From Sphagnum compactum (Eukaryota > Bryophyta > Sphagnopsida > Sphagnales): a DNA stretch of 64,000 bases. The translations under genes and the position numbers were made by a program. Under the pieces are notes generated by a model. It did not search any database, was not told the origin of the DNA, and saw nothing but the letters and a program-made list of their open reading frames with translations. Location of the stretch: positions 5,332,001 through 5,396,000 of the forward strand of contig OZ234497.1 of the NCBI GenBank assembly GCA_965153455.1, in the 5' to 3' direction. Positions 11,213 to 23,069 of the stretch are shown here, piece by piece (position 1 is the first letter of the stretch; every line of letters begins with the position of its first letter).

Positions 11213-14200
11213 ATGATACATGGTCTGCCCATGGGTGCAGAAGCAGCAGCAGGAGTGGAACGGGATCAAATGGCAGATCAACAGAAAGCAGAGATTGACA
11301 GTTCAGCTCCGTTTGCATCTGCGAGGGCAGCAGTGAGTATGTTTGGAGACTGCATACAGACAGGCCATGCACATCACCCACAACCACATTCATCTTCCCA
11401 CCAAGGCTATGTTGGCCACCAGGCTCCACATGCCCCATCCCACAATGCAGAGGTACATGCTTCTGCTCTTTGGAAGCCCAGATTCCAAATTTTCGGTGTG
11501 AAATATGTGGAATTTGCTTTGTTGCTGATTCACAGTCTTACCTTCAAATGGATGGCGCTGGAGACTATTCTGAATTTTATTTCATTTTTGGTGTGTTGAT
11601 GACAGAAGATAGCTACATTGGAGAGTAAATTGCTACTTGCACATGAAGAGGTAGCAAAGTCACAAACAGCACTATCTGTTGCTGAAAGTGAGAAGGCTAA
11701 GGTTTTGAGGGAACTTGTGGAGATGAGGGTTCAATTAGAAGACAAATCTCGATTAAAAAATACTGCTGCTATGTTGGATGCAGCTGCTATTGAAGCCCAC
11801 AATTCATCGCAGTTGTGGGAGGAAGCCACAGACTGGCAGGCCCAGCTTGATGCAGTGTTAGGCAGTGATTTGGGCAATATAGATACAGGAAATGCAGCTC
11901 AGGAACACATAGCAGGCATACAAGCTGAGCCAGGCAGAGCTGAAAGAGATGTTATAGGGTTGGGGACTCAGAAGGAGGCTGAACTTGAAAGAGCTCAGAA
12001 AGAGATTTTAGGATTGCAAGCTCAGCATGCAATTTCTGCTTCACATATCAAGAATGCTTGGAAAGAGATTGTGGAATTGCAAGCTCAATTAACATCTTCT
12101 TCAGCTCAACATGGGAATGTGACTGCAGACCTGGAAATTGCAAGAGCTGAGGTTGCTAAGCTGCAAGCAGAGCTAATGTTTTTAACAGAGCAACATGGAG
12201 GCTCTGCTGCCAACCTTGAAAGTGTGAAGCAAGAGATTAACAGACTGGAGGCTGAACTGCTGCAGTACAGAAGCTCTGCTGTAGATCTTCAAATTGCAAG
12301 AAATGAGATTGTAGGATTGCAAGCTCAGATGAAGTATGCTATAGGGCAACATGGAGCCTCCATTGCACAACTTGCAAGTGCTCGAGAAGAAATCAACAGT
12401 TTGCAGGCTGAATTGACAACAGTGCAAAATGATGCTGTGGGTTTGCAGACTCAGCTGAAGGATGCTTTAGGGCAACATAGAACCACTGTAGCAGAACTTG
12501 CAAGTGCTCAAGAAGAGATTGCCAGTTTTCAGGTGGATTTGCAAACAGCTTCCAAGCAAAACAGAAGCTACACCCAGGATCTTGAAAATGCAAGACAAGA
12601 GAGAAGCAGACTACTAGACGAACTGCATGGAGAACAGCAATCAGATGAACTTCTCAAGGAGCTTATTGCAACAAATGAGTCTTTGGAGAAGGCAAGTGCT
12701 GCACGTGCTGTGGCAGAGACAGAGCTTACAATCTTGAGGGAAGCAGCTTCAAAGTGTTCGGCAGCTGAAGCTGAGCTTGAAAAGGTGAGTGCAGAGCTTA
12801 ATGTGTTAAACAAAGCTGAAGCCAAGCTTGCAGAGAGTATTGCTCGACTGGAGGCAACAAAGGCTGAGCTTGCACTCTTCAAAGAAGTAGAAGTGAGCTT
12901 GAGGTTAAGCACAGCCTCCAAAACTGCTGAGCTTGAGGAGCTGAATGCAGAGCTTGGACTAGTTGAGGAAGCAGAACAAAGGCAGAGAGGCATTGTGGAA
13001 GCAACTGCTTCTGAGCTTGAGGAGGTAATATCAAAGCTGTTGGCAACAAAGGAAACTGAAGAGAGGGCAACAGGGGCCATGACAACTGCAGAGCTTGAAA
13101 CATTGAAGGCAGAGTTTTCTGCTGTCAAGGAAGCTCAAGAGAAAGCCGGTGAAGCTGTGGTTGCAGTGAAGAAAGAATTGGAGGAACTCGAAGCGGAGAT
13201 AGCTGTCACAAAGGAATCTGAGATGAAATTGAAAGGTGCTGTTGGGGACTACAGATTGAAATTGCAAGGATCGAGGATAGACCTTGAGGATGCAACAAAA
13301 ACTGCAGAAAAGGTACTCAGTTCAATCAATTGAGTTCTGTAATATTTGTCATTGTCTCTTTGAGGCTGATGTTAATTGTTATGCTGCTGATTTTGTAACA
13401 AAACCCAAAGAGGACAAGAGATTAAAAACTGATTTTCAAGTGTTAGAAGGCAAGGTCATATGCAATGTAGTTGGAGGAGTCAAATGCAAAAGTGAAGAAG
13501 GCAATAGAGCAGGAGCAAAGGATGTCTGCATCTCTGGCATCTCTGAAGGCAGAGCTGAAAAACACCATGACAGAGCTTGCAGCTGTGAAGGAGGAGTATG
13601 AGGTGACTGTTGCTGATGTTACTGCAGAGATGGAGTTGGAGCTCTCCAAAGCTAAGTCTCTCTTAGAAGCTGGCATACAGGCAGAGAGCAAAGCAAAGGA
13701 GTCCATATCTGGCTTAAATGATGCCTTGCATCAGGTCAGTTGAGAGGCTTTTTCCTTCTCTAAGGTCTGATGCCAGTGATGGGTAAGAGGCTGTTCACTT
13801 TTACGTATTCAAACAGGTACAGCGGTACCCAGGTCTTCATGTATAAATAGCTGATCTGAGAATAGAAGATGGGGCAGGGGGGGTGTGTGATGACAGGTGA
13901 CAATGGAAGCAGATGAGAAGGCAGTGGCATTGAAGGGAAGAAAAGAAGCAGCGGCAGCGAAACATGAATTGGAGGAAGTCCAGGCACACACAGCTATGTT
14001 ACAAAGTCAACTGAAAGCAGCTCTCATGGAAGTGGAGGCAGTTAAAGCATCTGAAGCTCAGGTAATCTCACAGGTAAACTTCTGTTCTGCACACTACTGT
14101 TATCCTTTTTCTTCAGCGACAGGGAGTCAAAAGCTGACACTGATTATGAGCTTTGTTTGGCACACATTCAGGCCAAATTCCCAACAGAAAGCATAGGCAC

Positions 14201-14989
14201 TAATGCAGAAGGCAAAGAAGAAGCAGAAATAACTCTGCCTTGGGAGGGGTACGAGGCACTGACAAGGCAAGTGCAAGAATCTCACGAGTGGGCCAATAAG
14301 TGTGTGCTGGCAGCTATAGCTAAGGTGGGTCATTCCTTTACTATATAACCTCTGAAGGCCAACCAGTTCAGAGTAGTTTGATCTGTTTATAGGATCAGCC
14401 TTGTTTTTCATTCCTGAGAAACATATGTTATTGGGAGAGGTTAAATGCTGTAATGCTGTATTGGGGATTAGAGCCTGAAGTCAAAATCTCAAGAACTAGT
14501 ATTACTTGATCTGGACAGGTGGATGCAGTGAAGGCAAGTGAACAGGAGCTGCTAAGGAAATTAGATGGGACTCAAAATGAAGTAGAGTTGATTCGGGTGG
14601 CACTGAGACAAGCAATTCAAAAAGCAGAGAATGCTGAGTCAGCAAAATCTGCCATTGAAGAGATGCTTCAATGTGGGCAAGGAGAGTGGAGAACTCATGC
14701 TCATCCTGGTGGAACCAATGGGGGACAAATGGCAAGCCCACTTCATGTTGTTGGAGATGGGCTTGTGTTTGTGAACAGCCCAACGCCTGAGACTTTGCAG
14801 AAAAGCAATCCATTACATCCATTGTCTGGTGGGGATGGCCATCATGTTGCTTCCCTTCCCGTTCCAGAGGGGAAGCCATTAGAATCACTTGGTGACATCT
14901 TACAATCAAAAACTCTGTCTGCAGAGAAGGCCAAGAAGGGAAGGTTCTCCACAAAGCTAGGGTCATATTTCAACAGGCGGGTGACGTGA
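11213..14989 (+). CDS. WEB-family coiled-coil protein (chloroplast-movement type)
   Basis: Six exons, all joined in phase 0, give about 999 residues: 11213-11452, 11606-13312, 13471-13734, 13897-14061, 14172-14324 and 14519-14989. Each junction has GT and AG ends. The N-terminus has EIDSSAPFASARAAVSMFGD, the entry motif of the WEB1/PMI2 family (DUF827), whose members hold chloroplast photorelocation complexes together through coiled coils. Exon 2 is almost pure heptad coiled coil with a 28-residue internal repeat. Exon 5 has EITLPWEGYEAL, matching the conserved ITI-EYEAL block of the family, and the C-terminus is basic. The start is uncertain: in-frame ATGs at 11213, 11231 and 11270 all precede the motif. 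The role in chloroplast movement is known for Arabidopsis relatives; here it is inferred. Confidence 0.85.
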
Positions 14990-15880
14990 AGATTTGGCTT
15001 TTGCTGAAAAACATTGGTATCCATTTGCATTTCCTTTAATGGGATAAAGCTTCAGTTTCTTGAGGTCTGGCACATTGTTGCTGTTCTCGTGGCCTGAGCT
15101 CACTCAAGGGCCTGCTATCATGCAGCTGCTACCAAGGTTGAACATGTGAATTAAGTGACACGGAGGAGCGTCAAGTATTTGATCAGTCCACATAGCAAGC
15201 TACAATCTAGGGCTTAGGTTTGAGGTTTGGAGCACATTCAGGGTCCAGATGATGTAAAATAGAAAACTAGGGAGAGCCACATTGCAAGTCTTGCTGGGTC
15301 ATCCACAACCAACCCACACACTGATAGACGAGTGCATCTGCAAGATGTGGTTAGGTAACCTGGTCTATCCACCATGTTACAAGCATGTTGTTATGTGCTT
15401 GCAGGTTCCCATGATCATTTCCCCTGTACCCATACATCCTATTCATGAGCAGTGATTGGATGCCACATGGGCTTCTCTCATTCTTACTGTAATCTAACCC
15501 ATCACAGAGTTGCCAAATACTGAAATTCTGCAGCATCCAATCAAGACTTCCTCTACATTATGTTACGGAGATGGTCTGTTATTTATGTGAAAGTTGCAGC
15601 ATTGCCCTTCAGTAGTAGCCTGGGAGTCTGCACTCACAGGAGTGCTTCTACTAGACAGACACCCAGAGTTCTAGATTTATCACACATATAACTGAAGGTT
15701 ACTCTTGTTCCTGCTCTTCCAAAGGTCACTTCCTGTGACTCTTTGGAAGTGCTTTTGTAGAATCATGTTTGTAACATAAGAATAATGCCTACTTGTGTTC
15801 TGCCTTTTTGTGAAGATGCCAGGAAGCAGTAATGAAAGGCTAGGACCTGAAAATAAAGCTCATATGGCAGTTTGTACTCT
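14990..15880 (+). other. Downstream region of the WEB-family gene, likely 3' UTR
   Basis: No coding potential is seen. An AATAAA word near 15,851 could serve as a polyadenylation signal, which would make a long 3' UTR of about 850 bases. Nearer signals are not obvious, so the end of the transcript is open. Confidence 0.35.
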
Positions 15881-18800
15881 ACAGCAAAAGGTATATTGGA
15901 ATGAAAAGATGGTTAAATTCTTACAGTTATCCCCTTGATACTATTAAGCCTCTTAAAGTTTGTAGGCCTCTGGGCTAATTGCTTTGGCTTTGATAGAGCT
16001 GTTCACGCTCAGAGCTATGTTGTTGAAAATAAGGACGTGCAAAATTAGAGGTGTGATTTTGGCTAGCATAAATTGGTGGTAGAGTGAGGCCATTGACAAT
16101 GTGGCTCATTATTGTGAGTGGCCTCCTGACTCTCTGTTTTTGAACCCAACTCTTATTCTCATTTGGTTGCCTAGATGTTTCAGGGTCCCTCATCTGTTGG
16201 GTCTATTGGCTCAGTGGGTTTCTTCAGTTAAGCAATTATTTTCTTCTCGCCTTTTCATTTCTTTCCACTTCTTGCCCTGGTCTTTCAAGAAAGAGACTCA
16301 CTGTCCCTTTTTAAGTTCAACCCATAAAAGAACCAGACTTCAGTTCAGGGACTTTTTACATAAAAGCAAGAGAAGTTCAGAAGCCATGGAATTCTTGCAT
16401 GCCTTGTTTGTATTTGCCTTTCAAAAATTGTCTTGTGAATTTTCATGTCCACATGACACCTTCTAGTCTGGTTTGGTTTCCAATGTTTTCATGCTACAGG
16501 AAACATGACAGATGAATTCTATCAGGTTTCAGTTTGCTTTCCAGATGGATGGTGGAGTGCTGCCAATACACGTTATGAATGGTATGCTCACAACGTTTGG
16601 TAAACTCGTCACTTGTTTTATGAGGGTATGTGCATTACCTTTTCTTGAAACTGGTATAAAACTTGTATGAAACCAGTATTACCTGAGGTCCTTACCAGAC
16701 TAGTACTCATGTGGGGCTAAATCTACAACATGGATCTAGAGTCTACAGGGGCATGAAATTACAAAAACCCCGTGTTTGTGTACATACGTCAAGACATTAA
16801 CCAAAAGTCAGGGCTACGTAACAAAGGAATCAAGTTAACATGATGTAGTACGGTAAATGGTGGCTAGTTTAAGTCAAGAAAATGGCAAGTGGTACAGTAA
16901 CATTATATCTGTCTCGTGGTTCAGAATTAGAAGGCATATGTTGAAGAATGACTACAAATAACCTTTCAGAAGCCAATAGTTTCACTATTAAACAAACGAG
17001 TGCTGGAGTTATTCCCTTTTTCTAGCAGCAATTCATTTGAACATATGGACTTCAATTGATTGTTGAATTCAGTAAGCAAGCTTGCTAGTTTTAGATTGAA
17101 TAATAGTTTGAAATAAAATCATGCTATTGCACTCGTTGATCAAAAGGGGTTTTTTACATTCAAGCTCATGTAGGGATGCACAAAAGATATTGTCATTGTT
17201 TTCAACAAAGTCTGTTGAATGCAGGATACATACATGTTGGGGGAGTTTCATGTTGTGAAGGGTGCAGTAGTAGTTTTCTACTAGATGTTTCACCCCATGC
17301 TGACATGAACATTATGGCAGGAGTTCCTGCAGAGCTCCATGTTTTGTTTTTTTCCCCATGCTGCAGGAAAATTTTGAACCTTGTTCTGGTTTTCTTAATC
17401 GTGAGTATGGGAGATTTCTCAATTCTCATGAGAGTTATAATTGCATTCTTCAGAATTGAACTACATGAGGAATACACATACAGAAGGAAGCATGCCTGCC
17501 CTTTTGGGCCTCTCCTTGGTAGGGTAGAATCACCCATCACGAAAAGGGTACCTTTCTCCGACCACTTTCCAATAGCTTCCTCATTCCTTAACCAAATTGA
17601 GCAATTATTGTGTCATTGGATGTGCAAACTAGAGGGCTACAAATGTTCTTTGAGTGTTAGAAGTAAAGGAGCAACGCAGAAAACACAGGAAGAGGAGAAG
17701 TGATAGTTTGCTTCAATTTTTTTGAAAAAATAGGTCCAGACTTTAAACCCCTCTCTAGTTCCGGCTCCATAGCTTCCTCATTTTTGACTGTTTTAAGTGA
17801 TTTCAAACCCAATGGCTGCACCAACTAAGGCTTTACAAAACTTCTTAGTATTCCAAAGGCAAAGACGCAATGATCAAAGATTTTAAGCTTGAAATCCTAA
17901 TCTGTTTAAATTCAACCATCACCAAACATTGAACCACATTACACCAGATACCCCATATCTTTCCCATTCCTTTACTGAATTTCTGTAGCTACCAATGTTC
18001 TTTCAGCTTCAGAAGCAGATGAACAATGTGTGAGGATTCAATTTCTAGTTCTTAGGTGTTTGCTCACTGGCCTATCTACCCTACTACTGAATCTAACGCA
18101 TTTCTGTTAAGCAAAAGCAGAATTTATTTCCTATATTCGGTTCCAATTCTGAAAATCAGTCCCAGTTATTTTACTAACCTGATCTGAATTTGGACTGATT
18201 TTCAGAACCAGAACATCTAAGGAAAAGAACTGGAACCTTCTAATTAGAAATCTGAACAAGAGCTGGAACTGAAACAATTCCAATTTCTTTTCCAAACCTG
18301 AATCAGAGGTTCAAAAAAGTAAAGAACTGCCCAACACTAGCACAAACCCATTTTCACACTACTATGTGAAGGTTGCACTTCATCCAAAATAGAGTGTACT
18401 GGGCATTAAACAAAAACATCTACTAGAGCTGCAGAAGTCATTACTTGTGTCACCACACCGTTTCTCTTGTGTACCATGTCACTGATATCTGTTGCAACTT
18501 TCTTAATGTAGAAGAAAATCTCATTCAAGTTAAAGAATGATCTGGCCTGAGATTGAACCAAGAGCCACCAGCACACCATGAGGGATGGATGGTGGGTGGA
18601 CATTTTTCCATTGGGATCCACTTCCCTACCTAATGATGATGATTACTGATCAGTTGATGTGCTCATACCTACCTACCTAACAACACTTCAGCCCTTACCT
18701 ACTTACTAACCATCTACATGCATCTACTTACCAAGTAGCCATCTAGGGAACTGCTGAGTGACATGACACCGCCGGTTGACAACAGCCATAGTATGCACAA

Positions 18801-19300
18801 GAACATCAAAGTACTTCAAGGAATTGTGGATTCCAACCCTAATTGCCAGGCACACAACAGAAAAACTTGCACTAACATGCAAATTTGACATTCCTTTTCA
18901 ACACCCAATTTCACATTTTAAGTCTTCAATGAACAATATCAGAGGGATAATTGTTTCTGTGCACCTCGAGGGTAAAAACTATGTGGCCATCACATAAATT
19001 GTTCCTGTGCACCTCGGTAAGCTTCTGCTGAGCTTGTTGAATAATAACCACACTAACCACATGCACAACAAAAGAAAAAACTCACTTTCAGTAACACCGC
19101 TTTTGTCTTGCTTATTACTCTCAACAACAATGATCTCAAAGTCATGCCATTCAATTCTTGCACCAGTTAATATCAGATAAATCGTGTTTTGCAAACATCT
19201 GATAAATTTCTCAAAACACAATTGAGAAAAGTGTAATGCAGCACCTGGCCAAAGTCATTGAGATTCGATGCTGCAAAGTGAAACAAAAAACTCATTTCAT
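15881..19300. other. Intergenic DNA with unassigned open frames
   Basis: The longest open frame (17,176-17,703, plus, 175 codons) is rich in Cys, Phe and Ser and resembles no family I know; it has no clear splice context. A minus frame at 18,406-18,621 ends with a plausible protein-like run (ISDMVHKRNGVVTQVMTSAA), again not recognised. Composition is closer to that of the gene islands than to the AT-rich deserts, so a worn gene or a non-coding transcript is possible. Confidence 0.3.
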
Positions 19301-19309
19301 ATCCTTTCA

Positions 19310-19430
19310 TCAGTGTATTGAATTAAAAAACATGCCAAGTTCGAACAATAAAGTGCAGTTATGAGATCACAGTGTATTTGACTGAAAATATGCCAAGTTC
19401 TGACAACAAAGTGCAGTTATGAGATCATGC
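19310..19430 (+). repeat. Two-copy tandem repeat, about 59 bp
   Basis: The words ATGCCAAGTTC and CAAAGTGCAGTTATGAGATCA occur twice about 59 bp apart, with the flanking GTGTATTGAAT and GTGTATTTGAC also aligned. Confidence 0.7.
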
Positions 19431-19618
19431 AAGTTCACTTTGTAGACCTGTTCAACATCTGAAGCTGTGACCAAGTAGTGTTTGCTGCACAAACATCAAG
19501 TAGTTTCTTGTTGCATTAAATCCTTATCAAACACAAATTCAAAAAAATTTGTTGCATCAAATCCTTATCATATGCAAAACGCAAATGCAGAAACAAATTT
19601 GTTTTCATCAAATCCTTC

Positions 19619-19945
19619 TCAAATGTAAACACAAAAAACAAAAGGAAAAACAAGGAGAATGCAACAACCCACTACTTGATTATGTGGTGCCCTTCTCTCA
19701 TTCTTCCATGCATCATGGACATGGCAAGCACATTCTACAGGTGCTTCAAAATCATTTGAGATTAAGCTTTGACTCTTACCAGAATGATTTTGTTGAAAAG
19801 AATCAACCAGGGAAGAAAGACTGTCTGATGATGATGATGCTGATGAAGAGAAACAATGCTTCCAGTGACTTCCAGCCAACTCCTGCAAGTACTTTCCAAG
19901 TAGAGACTTATCACAAAATCTTCCCAAACCATAATTGCTCATCAC
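19619..19945 (-). other. Unassigned open frame, possible worn exon
   Basis: A 108-codon minus-strand frame begins with a protein-like run (FCDKSLLGKYLQELAGSHWK) followed by a serine-rich stretch, and contains a good splice donor (CATTCTG, then GTAAGAGTC) near 19,780. I do not recognise it, and no partner exon is evident. It may be a gene fragment or chance. Confidence 0.25.
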
Positions 19946-20259
19946 AAAAAATATTGAGGAAACTTGTCCAAAAGCACAGATTTCAGGTTATCACAAAAGC
20001 ATTGAGAGAAATCTTCCTGAACCATGGATTTCAGTGAGAAGAAAAGTAAGCCCACCTTTTTGAAACCTGATGCTGATGATGCACCAGTGAAATCCCTAAT
20101 CCTGAATGCAAGTGACCCTTTTTATGCATCAACGTCCTCATTGATGGATTGTGATTCCACCTTCCAAGCTCAAAGACTATGTTTGCATCAGATTTGCTGA
20201 ACATCATCACATTCCATAAAAGCAAACATCTCAAGCTCTGATTCCCATGTGTGAAGCAT

Positions 20260-20580
20260 TTCTGAATATGAAAGCTTCAAACCCTAATGCTGAGCCTTCC
20301 TCTTCTATCAACCCTCTTCCTCCTGTTTCCTACCTCAACACTATTTCAGTTCATCTCTGATTCTTCCTACACTGTACATGCAAATGCAACAACAGCAGCA
20401 GCTTCAGTGATACTTCAGGTAAGCAACTCTGAATGTGCGAGCTCCAAACCCTAATCCTGAAAGCCTTCCCTCTTCTATCAACTTCTTCCTCCTGTTTCTT
20501 CTCCTCAACAGCAATTCAGCTCATCACCTTCCTCTTTGATTCTTCTTGCACTGTACATACAAATGCCAAGATTTCTGGGC
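20260..20580 (+). repeat. Large direct duplication, about 172 bp apart
   Basis: The block CTTCAAACCCTAATGCTGAG ... CCTTCCTCTTCTATCAACC ... TCCTCCTGTTTCC ... GATTCTTCCTACACTGTACA (20,268-20,378) is repeated as CTCCAAACCCTAATCCTGA ... CCTTCCCTCTTCTATCAAC ... GATTCTTCTTGCACTGTACA (20,440-20,560). The two copies differ at many positions, so the duplication is old. Confidence 0.75.
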
Positions 20581-21180
20581 GCTCTTAAATCGCACAAGAT
20601 TTCTCCACAACACGAGTTGCACTGCAATTGCACTTCTTCTAAAACCACTCCTTCTTCTTCTTCTTCTTCTTCAAGTGCGCGGGGTGTTTACAAAGCTCAA
20701 GACGATCTGTAATCCCACACGATCTGATCCAGCAGTGGCTCTCGATACGTGTCTCGGGCTGCTATCTGTGGGGAGCTCTCTTGCTCTCCGATGATTCCGT
20801 CTCCTAGCGCTTAAGGTATTGGGGAGCTGGCCAGAAATCCTGTGCAGTAACGAATCACAAATCTCTTGGGGAGGGAGGCAACTTTGAAGCTCAGCGAAGA
20901 AGGACCTACAATCACCAGTCTGCTGGATCTTCATCTGGATCCTCAGGTAAGACTAGTATTTACCTTTGCTTGCGAGCAGTTTTGCGCGCGCGCGCGCGTG
21001 CGGAGCCTCGATAAACCGTGAGAGAGAATCACAGAAGCAAGCAATCTCGCAAACCTCATGGCTAGATTTTGCTTTCAATTTCTAAACCCTAAAACCTAAA
21101 CCCTAAGAAAAAAAAAGGCAAGAAGAAGATGTGCTTGTCCAAAGAAGGAAAAAAAAAACAAAAAAAAACAATTTAACTCC
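20580..21180 (+). promoter_or_regulatory. GC-richer island with CT tract, possible leader of an unknown transcript
   Basis: A (CTT) tract at about 20,650-20,672, an alternating CG run (about 20,984-20,998) and a good donor-like site (CCTCAG, then GTAAGACTAG, near 20,944) form a small balanced-composition island in AT-rich DNA. It resembles a plant 5' leader followed by an intron on the plus strand, but no coding exon follows that I can recognise. Confidence 0.3.
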
Positions 21181-21184
21181 CTCA

Positions 21185-21720
21185 CTTCCAAATCTTTATA
21201 TCTTGCTCATTTTTTGTCCATTTTGAACAATTTTAAAAATTATGGATTTGGCAATTGAAGAAGCTCTACAAAACATCTTTGAACTCCATATACAAATCTT
21301 ATATCTTGTTCGTATTTTTGTTCGTTTTGAACAATTTAAATAATTATGGATTAGCCAATTGAAGCTCTCCAAAACCTCTTTGAACTCCATATGTAAGAGA
21401 ACAATATTTAAAACTATGGATGCATCAATTGAAACTTTACAAAAACCTATTTGAAATCCATATAAATTTTTTATATCTTGTTCATTTTTTGCTTGTTTTG
21501 AATAATTTAAAAAATTATGGATGTGCCAATTGAAGTTCTACAAAACCTTGTTGAACTCTATATAAAATAAAATGATTTAAAAAGTTATGGATGTGTCAAC
21601 TGAATCTCTACAAACAAAAAACTTCTTTGAACTCCATAAAGAAAAAAACAATTTATAAAAATATGGATGCATCAATTGAAACTTTACAAAAACTTATTTG
21701 AACTCCATATATAATATTAA
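21185..21720 (+). repeat. Irregular tandem repeats, 70-105 bp
   Basis: Five to six worn units share TTTGAACTCCATATA, TATCTTGTTC, GAACAATTTAAA, AATTATGGAT and GCCAATTGAAGCTCTACAAAA. The word GAACTCCATA or a close variant recurs near 21,281, 21,385, 21,548, 21,630 and 21,703. Confidence 0.75.
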
Positions 21721-22239
21721 AGCAAAATCCAAAAAAATTAGCTTCAAAACATTAATTGTTTTAATAAGTCAATAATTGAACATTTACTCCTTTCATTTTC
21801 AAAGGGTGTATCTTGTTCATTTATTTATGAATTTGAACAATTTTTGTGGTGTTGGAAACGCCAAGTGGAGGGTTACAACATTTGTTTGAACTTCAAAAGC
21901 AATGGAAGGATGTGTTTGGATTTGGGGTTCTATAATACAATAAGTGTTTGATGACCAACCTATCTACTTTAGGTAGATTGGTGATCATCCAAAAGAGGAA
22001 TGAACCAAATTTGGTTATGGGTCAGAGATGAAAATAGATTTTTGAAAAATTCATGCTTAGTTATGGTTGCCTCTATGAATTCATTGTCTAACATTAGTAG
22101 AATTATTGGTTTTTTTATTGGAAAAATTAGTCAAAAAATACCCAATTTGGATAAGTGCCCAAAATACCATTCCATCATTTTGGACAAGTCAATTTCAACT
22201 TTTTGATTAGCAAAGTATGGAGAATTTGATTAGTCAAAT

Positions 22240-22440
22240 TTCTGGTAGCCTACCATATCTTACTTGATCTACCTTAACCTAACCTAGTAAGCCTACTTAA
22301 CTTATTTAATCTAACCTACTTACCTTAGCCCCTTAAACATGTACATAGGTTATAAATATTAGGATATGAACTCTTGACCTCCCCAATGATAAACCAAATC
22401 TTTAACCAATGGACCACACCATCAAGAGTTGTTCAACTTT
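22240..22440 (-). repeat. SINE-like unit B with a CCTA-rich tail
   Basis: On the minus strand the head has an A-box-like TGGTCCATTGGTTAAAG (from 22,416) and a B-box-like GGTCAAGAGTTC (from 22,379), about 37 nt apart. It runs on through TATAACCTATGTACA into a tail of AGGTAAGTAGGTTAGATTAA-like words to about 22,250. This is the layout of a tRNA-derived SINE. No poly-A tail or target-site duplication was made out. Confidence 0.55.
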
Positions 22441-22489
22441 TTTATTTCACATGTTTATTTGGACACATCAGTACAAAACTATGAAGTAT

Positions 22490-22700
22490 TTAGGTAATTA
22501 GATAGGTAGGTAGTAGGCGGGTGGGTAGGTAAGGAGATAATACATCTATGTAGGTGGGTAAGTAAATAGTATGTAGGTAGGTGGGTGAATAGGTAATATG
22601 TAGGTAGGTGGGTGAATGGGTAAATAAGTGAGTAGGTGAGTGGGTGAATAGGTAGGTTGTAAGTGGGAAGTAGGAGGTAGGTATGTAATAAGTAGAAGAT
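22490..22700 (+). repeat. Degenerate TAGG-rich simple repeat
   Basis: Dense GTAGGTAGGTGGGTGAATAGG-like words run over about 200 bases just beside SINE-like unit B. No fixed longer period is visible. Confidence 0.85.
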
Positions 22701-22884
22701 GTCCCATTTGATTAAAAAACATTGGTCATCTTGACTAATGATGTCAATTTCTTATGATCAATTTGACTACATGTCCCATTTGACTAAAACCCATTGGCCA
22801 TTTTGATTAGGGTTGTCCAATTTGACTAAATGTATTAATCAAATAGGTCATTATAGTCAAGTTGATTGGTCAATAAATACATGC

Positions 22885-23068
22885 CTTAGGCCTTTAGTCA
22901 AAATGGACATGTCGATTAATCAAAATAGACTAATAAACTAACTTAGGCCATTAGTCAAAATGGACATGTCGATTAATCAAAATAGACTAATAAACTAACT
23001 TAGGCCATTAGTCAAAATGGACATGTCGATTAATCAAAATAGACTAATAAACTCACTTAGGCCATTTG
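22885..23068 (+). repeat. Three-copy tandem repeat, 57 bp
   Basis: The unit TTAGTCAAAATGGACATGTC + GATTAATCAAAATAGACTAA + TAAACTAACTTAGGCCA repeats almost perfectly at 22,894, 22,951 and 23,008. The near identity marks it as a recent expansion, unlike most repeats in the window. Confidence 0.95.
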
Positions 23069-23069
23069 A

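Noticed and set aside
12568-13128. 186-codon open frame on the minus strand, Ser/Ala-rich
   Set aside because: It lies opposite exon 2 of the WEB-family gene. Its poly-Ser character is the complement of the Glu/Ala/Leu-rich coiled coil.
17176-17703. 175-codon plus-strand frame as a gene
   Set aside because: No recognised domain, no splice context, and a composition that looks like random frame opening. Kept only as an unassigned frame in the spacer entry.
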